This document shows, in pieces, positions 48,571 to 58,267 of a DNA stretch of 64,000 nucleotides. The position numbers and the translations under genes are program-made. The stretch covers positions 124,001 through 188,000 of the forward strand of contig NZ_JAEMUD010000001.1 in assembly GCF_018342475.1 (NCBI RefSeq), written 5' to 3'. Position 1 is the first letter of the stretch. Every line of letters starts with the position of its first letter. A model generated the notes under the pieces. It was not told where the DNA came from and searched no databases. It saw nothing but the letters and a program-made list of their open reading frames with translations. Source of the DNA: Parachlamydia sp. AcF125. GTDB lineage: Bacteria > Chlamydiota > Chlamydiia > Chlamydiales > Parachlamydiaceae.

Positions 48571-49542
48571 ATGCGATCAAAAACAGTTTTAGTTGTCGGA
48601 GGTGCTGGATTTATAGGCTCTCACGTCAATAAAATGCTGCACCAAGCAGGCTATCAAACAGTCGTATTAGACAATATGAACACTGGCACACAAGCTGCTG
48701 TGACAAGAGGAAGTTTCATCAAAGGGGATTTGGCCGATTCTGCATGCCTAGACTTTATCTTTTCCAGCTATATTATCGACGCTGTCATGCATTTTGCAGC
48801 CTTGATTGACGTTGGCGAATCGGTACGAGAACCTGCTCTATACTATCGCAATAATGTCGCCAATACCTTGAATTTATTGGAAGCCATGCATCGCCATCAT
48901 ATTCCTATTTTTATTTTTTCTTCTTCTGCTGCTATCTTTGGAACCCCTCAAGCTCCTATTATAACAGAAGAGCATCCCTGCCATCCTATCAATCCTTATG
49001 GAGAAACAAAATGGGTGGTTGAAAAAATGCTGCGAGATTTTGAATTAGCTTATGGGCTTAAATCCACTTGTCTGCGCTACTTTAACGCTGCAGGAGGCGA
49101 TCCCGAGGGAGAGATTAAAAATTTTAAGAAAAAGGAAACTAATCTAATTCCTCTTGTGCTTCGTAGCCTTATAACTCCTCAAGGATGCGTTTCCATTTAT
49201 GGGACCGATTATCCTACTCCCGATGGGACTTGCATTCGAGACTATATTCATGTGTGTGACCTGGGGGAGGCCCACATTTTAGCTATGCAACAATTATTTG
49301 AAGGGGCCCCGTCGGATTTTTACAATCTTGGCAATGGGCAGGGCTTTTCGGTCAGACAAGTCATCCAAAAAGCCGAGCAAGTCACAGGGTTAAAAGTCCA
49401 AGTGATCGAAGCAGATCGCAGGCCTGGAGATCCTCCTATACTGGTGGCAGATGCCCAGAAAGCAGCGCACCAATTGGGATGGAGACCCCATTACCCTGAG
49501 CTTGAAACCATGATTAAGCATGCCTGGCAAGCACTGAATTAG
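48571..49542 (+). CDS. galE: UDP-glucose 4-epimerase
   Basis: 323 residues. NAD-binding GGAGFIG at residues 10-16, catalytic Tyr143 and Lys147 in NPYGETK, and the family ends DYIHVCDLGEAH and RRPGDPPILVADAQKA. It interconverts UDP-glucose and UDP-galactose for surface sugars and LPS. It ends one base before the stop of the convergent ankyrin-like gene (49544). Confidence 0.94.
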   Translation: MRSKTVLVVGGAGFIGSHVNKMLHQAGYQTVVLDNMNTGTQAAVTRGSFIKGDLADSACLDFIFSSYIIDAVMHFAALIDVGESVREPALYYRNNVANTLNLLEAMHRHHIPIFIFSSSAAIFGTPQAPIITEEHPCHPINPYGETKWVVEKMLRDFELAYGLKSTCLRYFNAAGGDPEGEIKNFKKKETNLIPLVLRSLITPQGCVSIYGTDYPTPDGTCIRDYIHVCDLGEAHILAMQQLFEGAPSDFYNLGNGQGFSVRQVIQKAEQVTGLKVQVIEADRRPGDPPILVADAQKAAHQLGWRPHYPELETMIKHAWQALN

Positions 49543-49543
49543 T

Positions 49544-51262
49544 TCATGCACATGCTTGCTCTATCTTTTTCTCAACTTCTTTGGAGGAATCGGTCAAGCA
49601 TAAATGGGGAATTAACTCCTGAGCTCTTTCCCAAAGGACTTTTTCAGTATCATTGATGAGAAGCGCGTAGGCCATATCTACACTTCGCTTTTCTTGAATA
49701 GCGATCTGTAATGCCCTGTACCCTTGATCGTGAGTCAATAAGTTCATTCCTTCATATTCTAGAAAATGAGCAAATAGATGATAATTGTGCTTTTCTACCG
49801 CATAGGTTAAAGCTGTATGCTCTGCTTCAATCTCTCTGCTTATATCCTCCTCGAGTATACTTTCTATTTTTCTCACCTTAAAAGGTTCATTGATCAATTC
49901 AGCCGCAGAACTTTTTAGCTTCTCAGCAATTTGAATTTCCTCAGGCGACCTAAGATCCCAAACAGTTTCCGTATAAAGTTCTAATACGTGACCAGACTTA
50001 TCCTCATTTTCATAGCGCAATTGTTTTGTTTCTAGCAGATAATCTATACACTGGATGCTGCTTGAATCAAATGCAGCTTCCCAGACTTGGGAAAGATTTT
50101 TCGATAAAAAATCGCGCCCTCCCTTCTCATCCACTTTTTTTAGCAGAAACACTTGATCTCGCTTGGTCGCCTCAATCAGAGCGTGTTTGAAAACCAAACG
50201 TCGCGTTTTTTCTGGAAGGGAACAAGCTTTGTTAATAATTGCGGCGATTAACTCGGGAGAATTGAAAATAATAGCGAGATGGATAAAGTTTTTTAAGGAG
50301 ATGGCCGATTCCTGTCCCTGATCAAAGGAAACTGTAGCCAGATAACGGGCAATGAGAGGTTCAATGCGATCAATCGTTCGGATCATAACATCAGAATCAG
50401 ACAAGTTAATTAACCTTTCCCATTTCACCGCTTGATTATAGGCGTCTTCTAAGGAATAATTTTTGGCTTCGATTTCTTTAGCAAATTCTTTTTGCGCTTG
50501 TTGACGCCTCTCTGCTGCATGCATGGCAGCCATTTGTTGGTCGGCTTCTTTTTGTTTTTCATCGATAAACGTATCGATCATTCCTAAGGCGCTTTCCATT
50601 TTGGCTTGGTTAAAACACCCCCCAAAATAGCCTTTAATCGAACCGATAAAATGGCGGAGGGTCGGCACAAAATTTGGATCTTCTAACACTTGCACAATAC
50701 CTTTTTCGCCTACTTTTAAAAGGGTTCCCCATTGCTTTCGTTTATCCCGAATTTCAGTTCCATTAAAAACATACGGATTTCCCTCTGCTTGGATTTTTTC
50801 ATCCCTATTTAAGGCAGCGGCTATGGCTGCTTCTTTCCGCTCTTGTAAATCGCGAGATTTAAGAGCAGGGGGAGTTTTGGGAAGCAATTCTAAGCACTCG
50901 TTTAACAATTTTTGATTGCTCTGAGCTTTCTTTGGGGTTACCCCGTTTGTTTTAAAAGTTTGCTGAAAGATGATGGTAAGATTGGCGATATTTTGTTGGC
51001 ACCTTTCTTTTTCAAATAATTCTACCTTTTTCTTATTTACAAAAGCTTTAAGCTTGGCTGCTACATGGGGTGTATAGGTTCTTTCAAACTGAATCCCTAT
51101 ACCTGCTAAAATTCGCTTAATAACTTCGAGAAAAAAGTTATCTTTTTTCTTTAATCGCAATTTAGTGGTCAGGACGCAGCTCTTGTTTTGCACTCCTTGA
51201 GCTACCTGTTCGACATTCTCCCATAGGGTTTGGTCAAGGCGCATTAAGCTTATTTGGCTCAT
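49544..51262 (-). CDS. Large protein of unknown function with weak ankyrin-like C-terminal repeats
   Basis: 572 residues. The N-terminal half is charged and helical with a coiled-coil stretch near 235-265 (EKQKEADQQMAAMHAAERRQ). The part from about 330 contains repeats of ankyrin flavour (for example HTALTYAVEKHNYHLFAHFL and GYRALQIAIQEKRSVD). No signal peptide or membrane segment is evident. Chlamydial symbionts carry many ankyrin or similar proteins that act inside the host, so an effector is possible; this is inference. Confidence 0.6.
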   Translation of the reverse strand: MSQISLMRLDQTLWENVEQVAQGVQNKSCVLTTKLRLKKKDNFFLEVIKRILAGIGIQFERTYTPHVAAKLKAFVNKKKVELFEKERCQQNIANLTIIFQQTFKTNGVTPKKAQSNQKLLNECLELLPKTPPALKSRDLQERKEAAIAAALNRDEKIQAEGNPYVFNGTEIRDKRKQWGTLLKVGEKGIVQVLEDPNFVPTLRHFIGSIKGYFGGCFNQAKMESALGMIDTFIDEKQKEADQQMAAMHAAERRQQAQKEFAKEIEAKNYSLEDAYNQAVKWERLINLSDSDVMIRTIDRIEPLIARYLATVSFDQGQESAISLKNFIHLAIIFNSPELIAAIINKACSLPEKTRRLVFKHALIEATKRDQVFLLKKVDEKGGRDFLSKNLSQVWEAAFDSSSIQCIDYLLETKQLRYENEDKSGHVLELYTETVWDLRSPEEIQIAEKLKSSAAELINEPFKVRKIESILEEDISREIEAEHTALTYAVEKHNYHLFAHFLEYEGMNLLTHDQGYRALQIAIQEKRSVDMAYALLINDTEKVLWERAQELIPHLCLTDSSKEVEKKIEQACA

Positions 51263-51440
51263 TATTTGTAATCTCCCTTATTTACACTATCTATTTGCCC
51301 AGCAATTTTAACATATTTTTTTAAAATAAAGCAATTCGCAATTAAACTAAGTGTACGACCAAATCTTCCTGAAAAATTTTGCATAAATTATCCCACATTC
51401 GATACACTTACTCTTTAAATTCATATTTGTTTGGTTTGCC

Positions 51441-52985
51441 ATGTCCCATTATCAAGTTTCGGCAAGAAGGTATCGCCCTCAAAGATTCCAGGAAGTTCTT
51501 GGGCAAGATCCCATTATTACTACTTTAAAAAATGCCATTCAGATGGGCCGTCTTGCAAATGCTTATTTATTCTGTGGATCGAGAGGAACAGGCAAAACAA
51601 CTTTAGCCCGTTTATTTGCAAAAGCCCTAAACTGCTTGGCCCCGGCCACTGACCATGAGCCGTGCAATCAATGTATTTCGTGCCGGGAAATTGCAGCAGG
51701 ACACTCTTTAGATGTTTTAGAAATAGACGGAGCTTCCCACCGAGGAATCGACGATATTCGTCAAATTAACGAAACAGTGGGATATGCAGCGGCGTCAGGG
51801 AAATATAAAATCTATATTATCGACGAAGTGCATATGCTGACCAAAGAAGCTTTTAATGCATTGCTCAAAACGCTCGAAGAACCTCCCTTAAATGCTAAAT
51901 TTTTCTTTGCTACTACAGAGCCCCATAAAGTGCTCCCCACTATTTTAAGCCGGTGCCAACGCTTCAATCTCAACCGCATTCCTCTTGAAAAAATTGTAGA
52001 AAAGCTTCGCCATATCACTCAGGACATGGGGGTCGAAGCCCAAGAAGAAGCCCTTCATATAATTGCTAAAAGAGCGGAAGGAGGCCTGCGGGACGCAGAA
52101 TCTCTCTTAGACCAAGTTGTAGTCTTTCATGAGGGTAGCATGACAGTACAATCGGTGTCTGCCGTGCTAGGCATTATGCCAAAAGAAGTCCTTTTTGACT
52201 TTGATAAAGCGGGCAAAGAGGGACGCCTGGCAGCTGCATTTGAAATTGCCCATCATATTTTTACGGAAGGCAAAGATTGGCAACAATTTTGTGAAACCCT
52301 TGTGGAACATTTTCGAAACTTATTGCTAATCAAGCTCTCTGGAAAACAGGCTCCATTTTTAGCCCTTTCCGACCATGAAAGGGACCGCTATGAACTTTCC
52401 GCGCAGCTTTATTCAAAAGAACAGTGTTTAAATTTATTAGATTATTTTGTCGAATTGCAAAGCCAAATCCGGTTTGCGCCTTCTCCTCGCATTGCTCTTG
52501 AAGCAGGCCTTTTACACGCCATGCGCAGCCATCAGAGACTTCCAATCGAAGTATTAGTTCATCGTCTAGGAGAACTTGAGCAAGCTATTGCGAAAACCTC
52601 CCCAGGCTCTGAACCTTCTATCCAGCCATCTGCAATTGCGCAGCCGGCTACCACCCCCTTTGTGGCATCACCCTCCCAAAAACCCATCCAAGCCGTACAA
52701 AAACCAAACCCTGTTGTCTCAATCAGCGAAGATCCCTCCCCTTCCCTACAAGATTTAGATTTAGGGATTAAAACTGCTTCAGTTGCTCAAAAATCTGAGG
52801 ATTTCACTCCAAAGACAGAACACATTCATGAAAAGCTGCCAGCTTCAATTGAATTGGGTTCTCGCCCTACGCCCGAAGCGCAACTCATTTCTAAACAACA
52901 GCAGAGTGCCTACGATACCCGTTTACAATTTGCCGCTGTAGAGCTAGGAGGAAACCTCCGAAAAAAACCTTTTAATAAATTCTAA
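51441..52985 (+). CDS. dnaX: DNA polymerase III gamma/tau subunit
   Basis: Clamp-loader ATPase, 514 residues. Walker A GSRGTGKTT near residue 50, zinc module with C-x-n-CNQCISC, Walker B IYIIDEVHML, and sensor motif TTEPHKVLPTILSRCQRF. The C-terminal 130 residues are proline- and serine-rich and low in complexity, as in many gamma/tau proteins. The end of the protein reads GGNLRKKPFN. It is followed by the ybaB gene 15 bases on, a common bacterial pair. Confidence 0.95.
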   Translation: MSHYQVSARRYRPQRFQEVLGQDPIITTLKNAIQMGRLANAYLFCGSRGTGKTTLARLFAKALNCLAPATDHEPCNQCISCREIAAGHSLDVLEIDGASHRGIDDIRQINETVGYAAASGKYKIYIIDEVHMLTKEAFNALLKTLEEPPLNAKFFFATTEPHKVLPTILSRCQRFNLNRIPLEKIVEKLRHITQDMGVEAQEEALHIIAKRAEGGLRDAESLLDQVVVFHEGSMTVQSVSAVLGIMPKEVLFDFDKAGKEGRLAAAFEIAHHIFTEGKDWQQFCETLVEHFRNLLLIKLSGKQAPFLALSDHERDRYELSAQLYSKEQCLNLLDYFVELQSQIRFAPSPRIALEAGLLHAMRSHQRLPIEVLVHRLGELEQAIAKTSPGSEPSIQPSAIAQPATTPFVASPSQKPIQAVQKPNPVVSISEDPSPSLQDLDLGIKTASVAQKSEDFTPKTEHIHEKLPASIELGSRPTPEAQLISKQQQSAYDTRLQFAAVELGGNLRKKPFNKF

Positions 52986-53000
52986 ACTGAGGAGAAAAAC

Positions 53001-53315
53001 ATGGGAACAGGCTTTTCGAAAAGAAAGAAACAGGCGAAATTACTTCAGCAACAACTTTCTCAAATGCAAAACCAGATGAAAGAAACGGAAGTAACAGGAA
53101 CTGCGGGAAATGGTCTCGTTTCAGTTACATTAAGGGGGGATAACTCCATGAAAGACATTAAAATTAAACCAGAATGCGTAGATCCAGAGGACGTGGAAGG
53201 TCTCCAAGACCTTATTAAAGCAGCTTATGAAGATGCTTTAAGTAAAATGCAGCAAGGTGCACCTTCCTTGCCTCCATCTTTTCCCGACCTAAAAAATTTG
53301 GGATTGAATTTTTAA
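53001..53315 (+). CDS. YbaB/EbfC family DNA-binding protein
   Basis: 104 residues, with GAGGAG seven bases upstream of its ATG. The helical start (KKQAKLLQQQLSQMQNQMKE) and GNGLVSVTLRGDNSMKDIKI are standard for YbaB/EbfC, a nucleoid-associated dimer that is commonly found after dnaX. A hairpin terminator follows directly. In chlamydiae the ptsI/ptsH genes come next, as here, though on the other strand. Confidence 0.94.
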   Translation: MGTGFSKRKKQAKLLQQQLSQMQNQMKETEVTGTAGNGLVSVTLRGDNSMKDIKIKPECVDPEDVEGLQDLIKAAYEDALSKMQQGAPSLPPSFPDLKNLGLNF

Positions 53316-53341
53316 TCAAGGCCTCCTTGAGAACTTTTTTT
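53316..53341 (+). terminator. Terminator after ybaB
   Basis: Stem TCAAGG / CCTTGA with loop CCT, followed by GAACTTTTTTT. It starts at the base after the ybaB stop. Confidence 0.75.
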
Positions 53342-53381
53342 CTTTAATTTTTATAGGACTTACAGATAGATAGGCCTGCCA

Positions 53382-53420
53382 TTCATTTTGAAAATAGCTT
53401 ACCCCTATTTTCAAAATGAA
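53382..53420. repeat. Perfect 16-base inverted repeat
   Basis: TTCATTTTGAAAATAG at 53382-53397 and its exact complement CTATTTTCAAAATGAA at 53405-53420, with a 7-base loop. It overlaps the 3' end of the broken minus-strand frame at 53383. There is no U-tract on either side, so terminator function is uncertain. Confidence 0.7.
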
Positions 53421-53816
53421 ACTTAAATAATTTTCTTAGCCCACATATGGAAAACATGCCAATGCTTCCTCCCCCTGTGGTGCAAGGAAGAAGTCCTTCT
53501 TCCACTTGTAGATATTCAATCACAAAATTAGGTAAACCCTGCGGATTGGCATGCTGTAAAATAAGATCGCCTGAAAGTTGCTCAACCTCTAAAGCCAATA
53601 CTTGCCATCTTTTTTTAAGCAAAAAAAAGATCTCTTCCAGGGCTTGCCCCGAACTGCTGCTCTACCGCTTGTTTCCTTCTCTAGCAAAAAATAGGAGTAA
53701 GCCAAAGACCACCCTTTAGGGGGACTGGTCAGGGTTGCCGTATTTTCATAATAACCTTGCCTCTCAATAGGGACAGTTTGTGGGTTAAAAGCAGGCACAG
53801 GTATAGAAAGACCCAT
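53383..53816 (-). pseudogene. Frameshifted hypothetical gene
   Basis: Two overlapping reverse frames belong together. The first, 53589-53816, begins at GLSIPVPAFNPQTVPIERQG and contains SPPKGWSLAYSYFLLEKE. A second frame, ending at 53383, carries LKKRWQVLALEVEQLSGDLI and LPNFVIEYLQVEEGLLP. Joining them needs at least two frame changes near 53600-53680, where runs of seven T and eight A occur. The frames may reflect decay, homopolymer slippage or an assembly error. I do not recognise the protein. Confidence 0.55.
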
Positions 53817-53945
53817 TGGAAGATTAGGCTTATAATCCTCACCATGATTTTTTAAAGAAAAAATAAAAAAGAGGGAAAACTTTCAAATATTTAGCTTTTT
53901 TTAAACTATCTTTATCCTAAAATACTTTTTAATTTTTTAGGCCTT

Positions 53946-55715
53946 TTAATGGTTATAAAAACAATCTTCAGGAACATTTTTTTGGTACTCGTTCACTAAT
54001 AATTCCATGATCTCTTGGGCCGTTGAAAGGGAAAGCACCGTATCTGCAAGTAAGCTCGCAGATACTATACTTGTATTGCGAATCGCGTGTTTAATCACCG
54101 GAATGTGGCGTGGTGAAACAGACAATTCTTGGATCCCCAACCCTAACAACAGGGGAGTAAAGCGTGGATCTGCGGCCATTTCTCCGCATACCGTTACAGG
54201 AACACCATAATGATTAGCCTCTGTAGCTATCAGTTTAATCAAGCGGATAACACTCGGGTCGGTTTGAGCGTAGATATTATTAACGTGTTGATTTCCCCGA
54301 TCTACTGCCATAGCATATTGAACAAGATCATTCGTCCCGATGGATAAAAAGTCACATTGCTGTGCAAGCAAATCTGCAATAATGGCTGCTGAAGGGACCT
54401 CGATCATACAACCAAGCGGGACTGAAGGGGGGACATATTGTCCTTCTCGATGTAACTCTTCCATGACTTCTCTTAAAATCTGCTTTGCCTCTTCTAGTTC
54501 TGCGAGAGCAGAAATCATGGGAAGCAAGATTTTAACCCGACCATAAGCACTTGTACGTAAAATAGCTTTTAGCTGGGTTTTAAAAATGTCTCTCTCTTTT
54601 AAGAGGAAACGTATCGCCCGACATCCAAGAAATGTCTGAGTCTCATTTTCTTGCGAGAAATTAATAAGCATTTTGTCGCCACCCACATCAAATGTCCGAA
54701 TGACCACAGTTTTATTAGGCATGTTATCAACTACTTGGCGGTATAGAGCGAACTGAGCATCCTCATCTGGCAACCCTTCGTGAGCCAAAAGGGCATATTC
54801 TGTGCGCAAAAGTCCTACCCCGCTGGCACCATATTTTTTCGCGATGGAAATATCCTCCGGATGATCGATATTCGCGGATAACATCACCTGATAGCCATCT
54901 ATTGTCTCTGGAGCAAAGTTTGCCACTTTTTGAAGCCCTTTCAAATGAGTCGAAAGCTGTGTTGATAAATTGTAGTAGTATTCTTGAGATTGAGGGCTTG
55001 GATTTAAAATAATTTGACCTGTTCGGCCATCGACAATGACCCTTTCAATCATTTGAGGATCTAAGGAATCAATTTTGATATTTGAAACAAAAGGAATTCC
55101 TTTCGCTTTTGCCACGATAGCTGCATGAGAAGTTTCCCCTCCGGTTTCAGTAATAAAAGCCGCAATAGTTTCAGGCTTTGCTTCTGCCACATCTGAAGTG
55201 GTCAATTCATGAGCAAAGACTATAGAGCCAGGGGGGACTTCTGTTAAAATAATCCGCACCGAATTGCGCAAATATCCTAAAATTCGCCTAGATAGGTCTT
55301 GGATATCTTTGAATCTTTCCCGAAAAATGGGATCAGCGAAAGTGTTAAACTTTTGCTCATATTTTTTAATAGCCGTTTGAAAGACATGCTCAGAATTTTT
55401 TCGCGTTTTTCTAATTTCTTCTTCAATTTCTGTAGTTATTAAGGGATCTTGGATAATCTGTAGATGAGCTTCCAGAATGGACGCCCCTTCTACAATTCCT
55501 TCTTTTTCTAGTTTGGCTTGCAAATTCTCAATGTCTTTTCTGCACAGATTAACTGCACAGCTATAACGGAGGACTTCTTGTTCAATTTCATGTTTAGAAA
55601 GCGTAAATTCCGGAAGAATGTCTTCTATTAGTTTAAAAAAGAAAGGCTTTCCGATGGCGATTCCTCGACATAAAGCTGACCCTTTTAAATGGACTTCTTT
55701 TTCATTTAGCTTCAT
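53946..55715 (-). CDS. ptsI: Phosphoenolpyruvate-protein phosphotransferase (PTS enzyme I)
   Basis: Takes phosphate from PEP and passes it to HPr. 589 residues, near the usual 570-580. The active-site histidine is near 195 in ETGGETSHAAIVAKA; the PEP-binding barrel holds GASGVGLLRTEYALLA, GGDKMLINF, LPMISALAELEEAK and SIGTNDLVQYAMAVDRGN. All catalytic residues are in place. It overlaps the ptsH stop by four bases. No sugar permease (enzyme II) is in the window. Confidence 0.96.
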   Translation of the reverse strand: MKLNEKEVHLKGSALCRGIAIGKPFFFKLIEDILPEFTLSKHEIEQEVLRYSCAVNLCRKDIENLQAKLEKEGIVEGASILEAHLQIIQDPLITTEIEEEIRKTRKNSEHVFQTAIKKYEQKFNTFADPIFRERFKDIQDLSRRILGYLRNSVRIILTEVPPGSIVFAHELTTSDVAEAKPETIAAFITETGGETSHAAIVAKAKGIPFVSNIKIDSLDPQMIERVIVDGRTGQIILNPSPQSQEYYYNLSTQLSTHLKGLQKVANFAPETIDGYQVMLSANIDHPEDISIAKKYGASGVGLLRTEYALLAHEGLPDEDAQFALYRQVVDNMPNKTVVIRTFDVGGDKMLINFSQENETQTFLGCRAIRFLLKERDIFKTQLKAILRTSAYGRVKILLPMISALAELEEAKQILREVMEELHREGQYVPPSVPLGCMIEVPSAAIIADLLAQQCDFLSIGTNDLVQYAMAVDRGNQHVNNIYAQTDPSVIRLIKLIATEANHYGVPVTVCGEMAADPRFTPLLLGLGIQELSVSPRHIPVIKHAIRNTSIVSASLLADTVLSLSTAQEIMELLVNEYQKNVPEDCFYNH

Positions 55716-55987
55716 TCACCGTCTTCCCAAAATTTGTTTTCAAATGCTTCAATTAATTTCAATTTCGTTTGTTCTGCATCCCGCCCCTCTATCGTTACAA
55801 TAATTTTGGAGTTTTTGGGCGCGGCTAACATTAAAATCCCCAGTACACTTTTTGCATTCACAGTCTCTTTTTTACAGGTAAATTGCACATTGCTATCACA
55901 GTCTTGTAACAATCTCGCGATAACCGTGGCAGGGCGTGTATGTAAACCCATCGAGTTTTTTACGTGAACTTGAAAGACTTCTTTCAC
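55712..55987 (-). CDS. ptsH: Phosphocarrier protein HPr
   Basis: 91 residues. His16 in GLHTRPA is the residue phosphorylated by enzyme I, and Ser47 in NAKSVLGIL is the residue phosphorylated by HprK. Both are present, and the kinase gene lies just upstream, so both relays are expected to work. ATGA overlaps join it to hprK and to ptsI. Confidence 0.96.
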   Translation of the reverse strand: MKEVFQVHVKNSMGLHTRPATVIARLLQDCDSNVQFTCKKETVNAKSVLGILMLAAPKNSKIIVTIEGRDAEQTKLKLIEAFENKFWEDGE

Positions 55988-56934
55988 TCGTCTCTACTCC
56001 TTTTTCCTGATTTTTCAGAAATCACATCATATAATTTTGTACTAAACTCCTGAGCCGAATTATACCCCATCCGTTTTAATCTGTGATTGAGCGCTATGGT
56101 CTCCAACAGCAAAACCACATCTCGACCAGGTTTAACAGGAAGAATATGAAAAGGAAGTTTCACATCTAGGATGTCGCAATATTTTTCATCGAGTCCTACT
56201 CGATCGTAAAAATTTTGTTCGTCCCAAGCTTCTAATTTTACCACAATGTCGATACTTTTTTGATACCTGACGCAAACAGCTCCATATAACTTAGCAACAT
56301 TGATAATTCCGATTCCTCGGATTTCCATATGGTGTCGAGTCAATTCGGCACCGGAGCCTTCCAAATAACTTCCTTCTCGTTTTTTTACTTTAACAATATC
56401 ATCCGAAATTAAACGATGCCCTCTCTCAATTAAACCTAAAGCAGCTTCGCTTTTACCAACCGAGGAATCTCCTTGGATAAGAACTCCCACGCCAAAAACC
56501 TCCACTAAAGTCCCATGACAACTCATACTAGAGGCGAATTCTTCCATCAAGAGAAGGGTTAACTTACTCAACAGGTTCATGGTTGTCATATTGGCGCGAA
56601 ACAGAGGGACTTGATACTTTTCACATACCACCGACAATTCCTTGGGTGGACGGTACCGCCTTGCGACAATAACGGCAGGAGTGGATTTTGTCAAAATAGA
56701 TTCGAGACGAGCAATTCTTAAGTCGGAATCGAGATCGAGTATATACTCAATTTCCACTTTTCCAAAAATTAAAATGCGTTTATGAGCATGGCTTTTAAGA
56801 TACCCCGAAAGGGCTAGGCCTGGCCGATGAGCTTCTGGCACTCTTATGCATCTTTTCATTCCAGTTTTTCCAGCAATTAGCTCCAAGCCAAGCTTATCGG
56901 CATGCCGTTTATAAAGATCTTCAACTAAATACAT
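55984..56934 (-). CDS. hprK: HPr kinase/phosphorylase
   Basis: 316 residues. Walker A GDSSVGKSEAALGL near residue 153, the HPrK signature EIRGIGIINVAKLYG, and C-terminal KLPFHILPVKPGRDVVLLLE. The bifunctional enzyme phosphorylates Ser47 of HPr and removes it. First gene of the hprK-ptsH-ptsI operon; the gene after it overlaps by four bases. Confidence 0.95.
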   Translation of the reverse strand: MYLVEDLYKRHADKLGLELIAGKTGMKRCIRVPEAHRPGLALSGYLKSHAHKRILIFGKVEIEYILDLDSDLRIARLESILTKSTPAVIVARRYRPPKELSVVCEKYQVPLFRANMTTMNLLSKLTLLLMEEFASSMSCHGTLVEVFGVGVLIQGDSSVGKSEAALGLIERGHRLISDDIVKVKKREGSYLEGSGAELTRHHMEIRGIGIINVAKLYGAVCVRYQKSIDIVVKLEAWDEQNFYDRVGLDEKYCDILDVKLPFHILPVKPGRDVVLLLETIALNHRLKRMGYNSAQEFSTKLYDVISEKSGKRSRDE

Positions 56935-57339
56935 AAAACTGAAAAGTTATGTTCCTAGACAGAGGAGGTTTAAATAGAATTTTCCACATTTAGAAAGACC
57001 GACTTATTTTGCCAGTAGAATTTCTTAACAACTAAGATTCGCAACAATTTACCCGCCATTATACCAGCTGGATTAGATTATAAAATAGAAAATTATACAC
57101 ACCCGAAAGAGAAATCCCTAAAAACAGAGGTTTGAAGCGAAAAAAGATAGGGCTTTTTAAGAGAAGAAGAGCAAAAGGAGCTTTTTCTTAGTCTTCTTGC
57201 GAAATTTCTCTTTCCGCAAATTTTTTAAGATTTGCTCTAAAGCTCCTCGCCTTACTTTTTGTTTGTTTGGCAAGAAATTAAGCTAGAACAAAAAATAAAC
57301 CGAAGCTCATGCGGAAGAAGTCTCCCGAATAGCTCTAAA
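56935..57339 (-). other. Non-coding region upstream of hprK
   Basis: About 400 bases. It must hold the hprK promoter. A reverse frame with basic residues (near 57185-57260) has no start codon and is not counted. No RNA gene seen. Confidence 0.3.
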
Positions 57340-58164
57340 CTAGATTGGTTCTTCTACTTGTTCCAAGTAAAACATAAGCCAATCTAAAAAAGTGGGGAAA
57401 GCCATACTTTCTAAACTCGAGACTGAGCTTTGCGTATTCGAAATAGAATGGGTAAGCCCTGAATAATAGACATTCCCCATTTCATTTTCGGGATACCATT
57501 CCGCCCAAAAACATTGGTAAAAAGGCATACCAAAAGATTCATAAAAGGGAATTAAGGTTTTTGGATCTACGGTTCTCCCATTTCCTGTTATGCCGATCTC
57601 TTCATATTGAGACAGCATAAGTTGAAAATTGTTATACAAACTTTCTAAATTTTGGGAAGGTGCAATCCCTGTACAATCGCTTGATTTACTAAAACCGTCA
57701 TGAATGTGCAAAAAAGCCAGGTAATCGGGAGGAAATATATAATTTGGAAAAGCTCTTTGAAGCTCGGCGAGATTGCCCTCCGAAATTCCGGTTCGGCCTC
57801 GATAAAATCCGCTATTTCCTCGTAAACTATAGACTAGATGAGCTTCAAAAGGGTCGTCATACTTTTTTTGCACAATAAAAACCCCTATATCATCTAAGAG
57901 ACCAAAAAAGTTTATCAGGAATTGACTGAGGTTAGGATGATAAGGAAGCTTTGATAACCAATACTCTCGAATAAACTCTACTCTATCAGCAGCTCCTAAC
58001 CGAGAAAGTTCAAACCACCCTCTGCATAGCCCAGGGCATTGTTCAGAAATGAATTCCCACTCTATATCCGGGTTATCATGCAGTGCAATGACAGAGTGAA
58101 AACACCCTTTTGGAGAGTCGTCGTCTGATATCGTTGAATAAAATTCTCCAATGTGACGATCCAT
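57340..58164 (-). CDS. SMI1/KNR4 family protein
   Basis: 274 residues. The segment LAELQRAFPNYIFPPDYLAF near 135-155, followed by HDGFSKSSDCTGI and PFYQCFWAEWYPENEMGN, is the SMI1/KNR4 (SUKH) pattern. The family includes many immunity proteins of bacterial toxin systems as well as regulators; no toxin gene is adjacent here. No signal peptide. Single gene. Confidence 0.75.
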   Translation of the reverse strand: MDRHIGEFYSTISDDDSPKGCFHSVIALHDNPDIEWEFISEQCPGLCRGWFELSRLGAADRVEFIREYWLSKLPYHPNLSQFLINFFGLLDDIGVFIVQKKYDDPFEAHLVYSLRGNSGFYRGRTGISEGNLAELQRAFPNYIFPPDYLAFLHIHDGFSKSSDCTGIAPSQNLESLYNNFQLMLSQYEEIGITGNGRTVDPKTLIPFYESFGMPFYQCFWAEWYPENEMGNVYYSGLTHSISNTQSSVSSLESMAFPTFLDWLMFYLEQVEEPI

Positions 58165-58267
58165 ACTTTATTCCTATCCACATAACATAGCGCTGGCGGT
58201 ATTTACTTAAAAATATCCTATAGCAAATTATTGGATTTTTCCTAAAAACAAAAAGAATATTTCAAAA

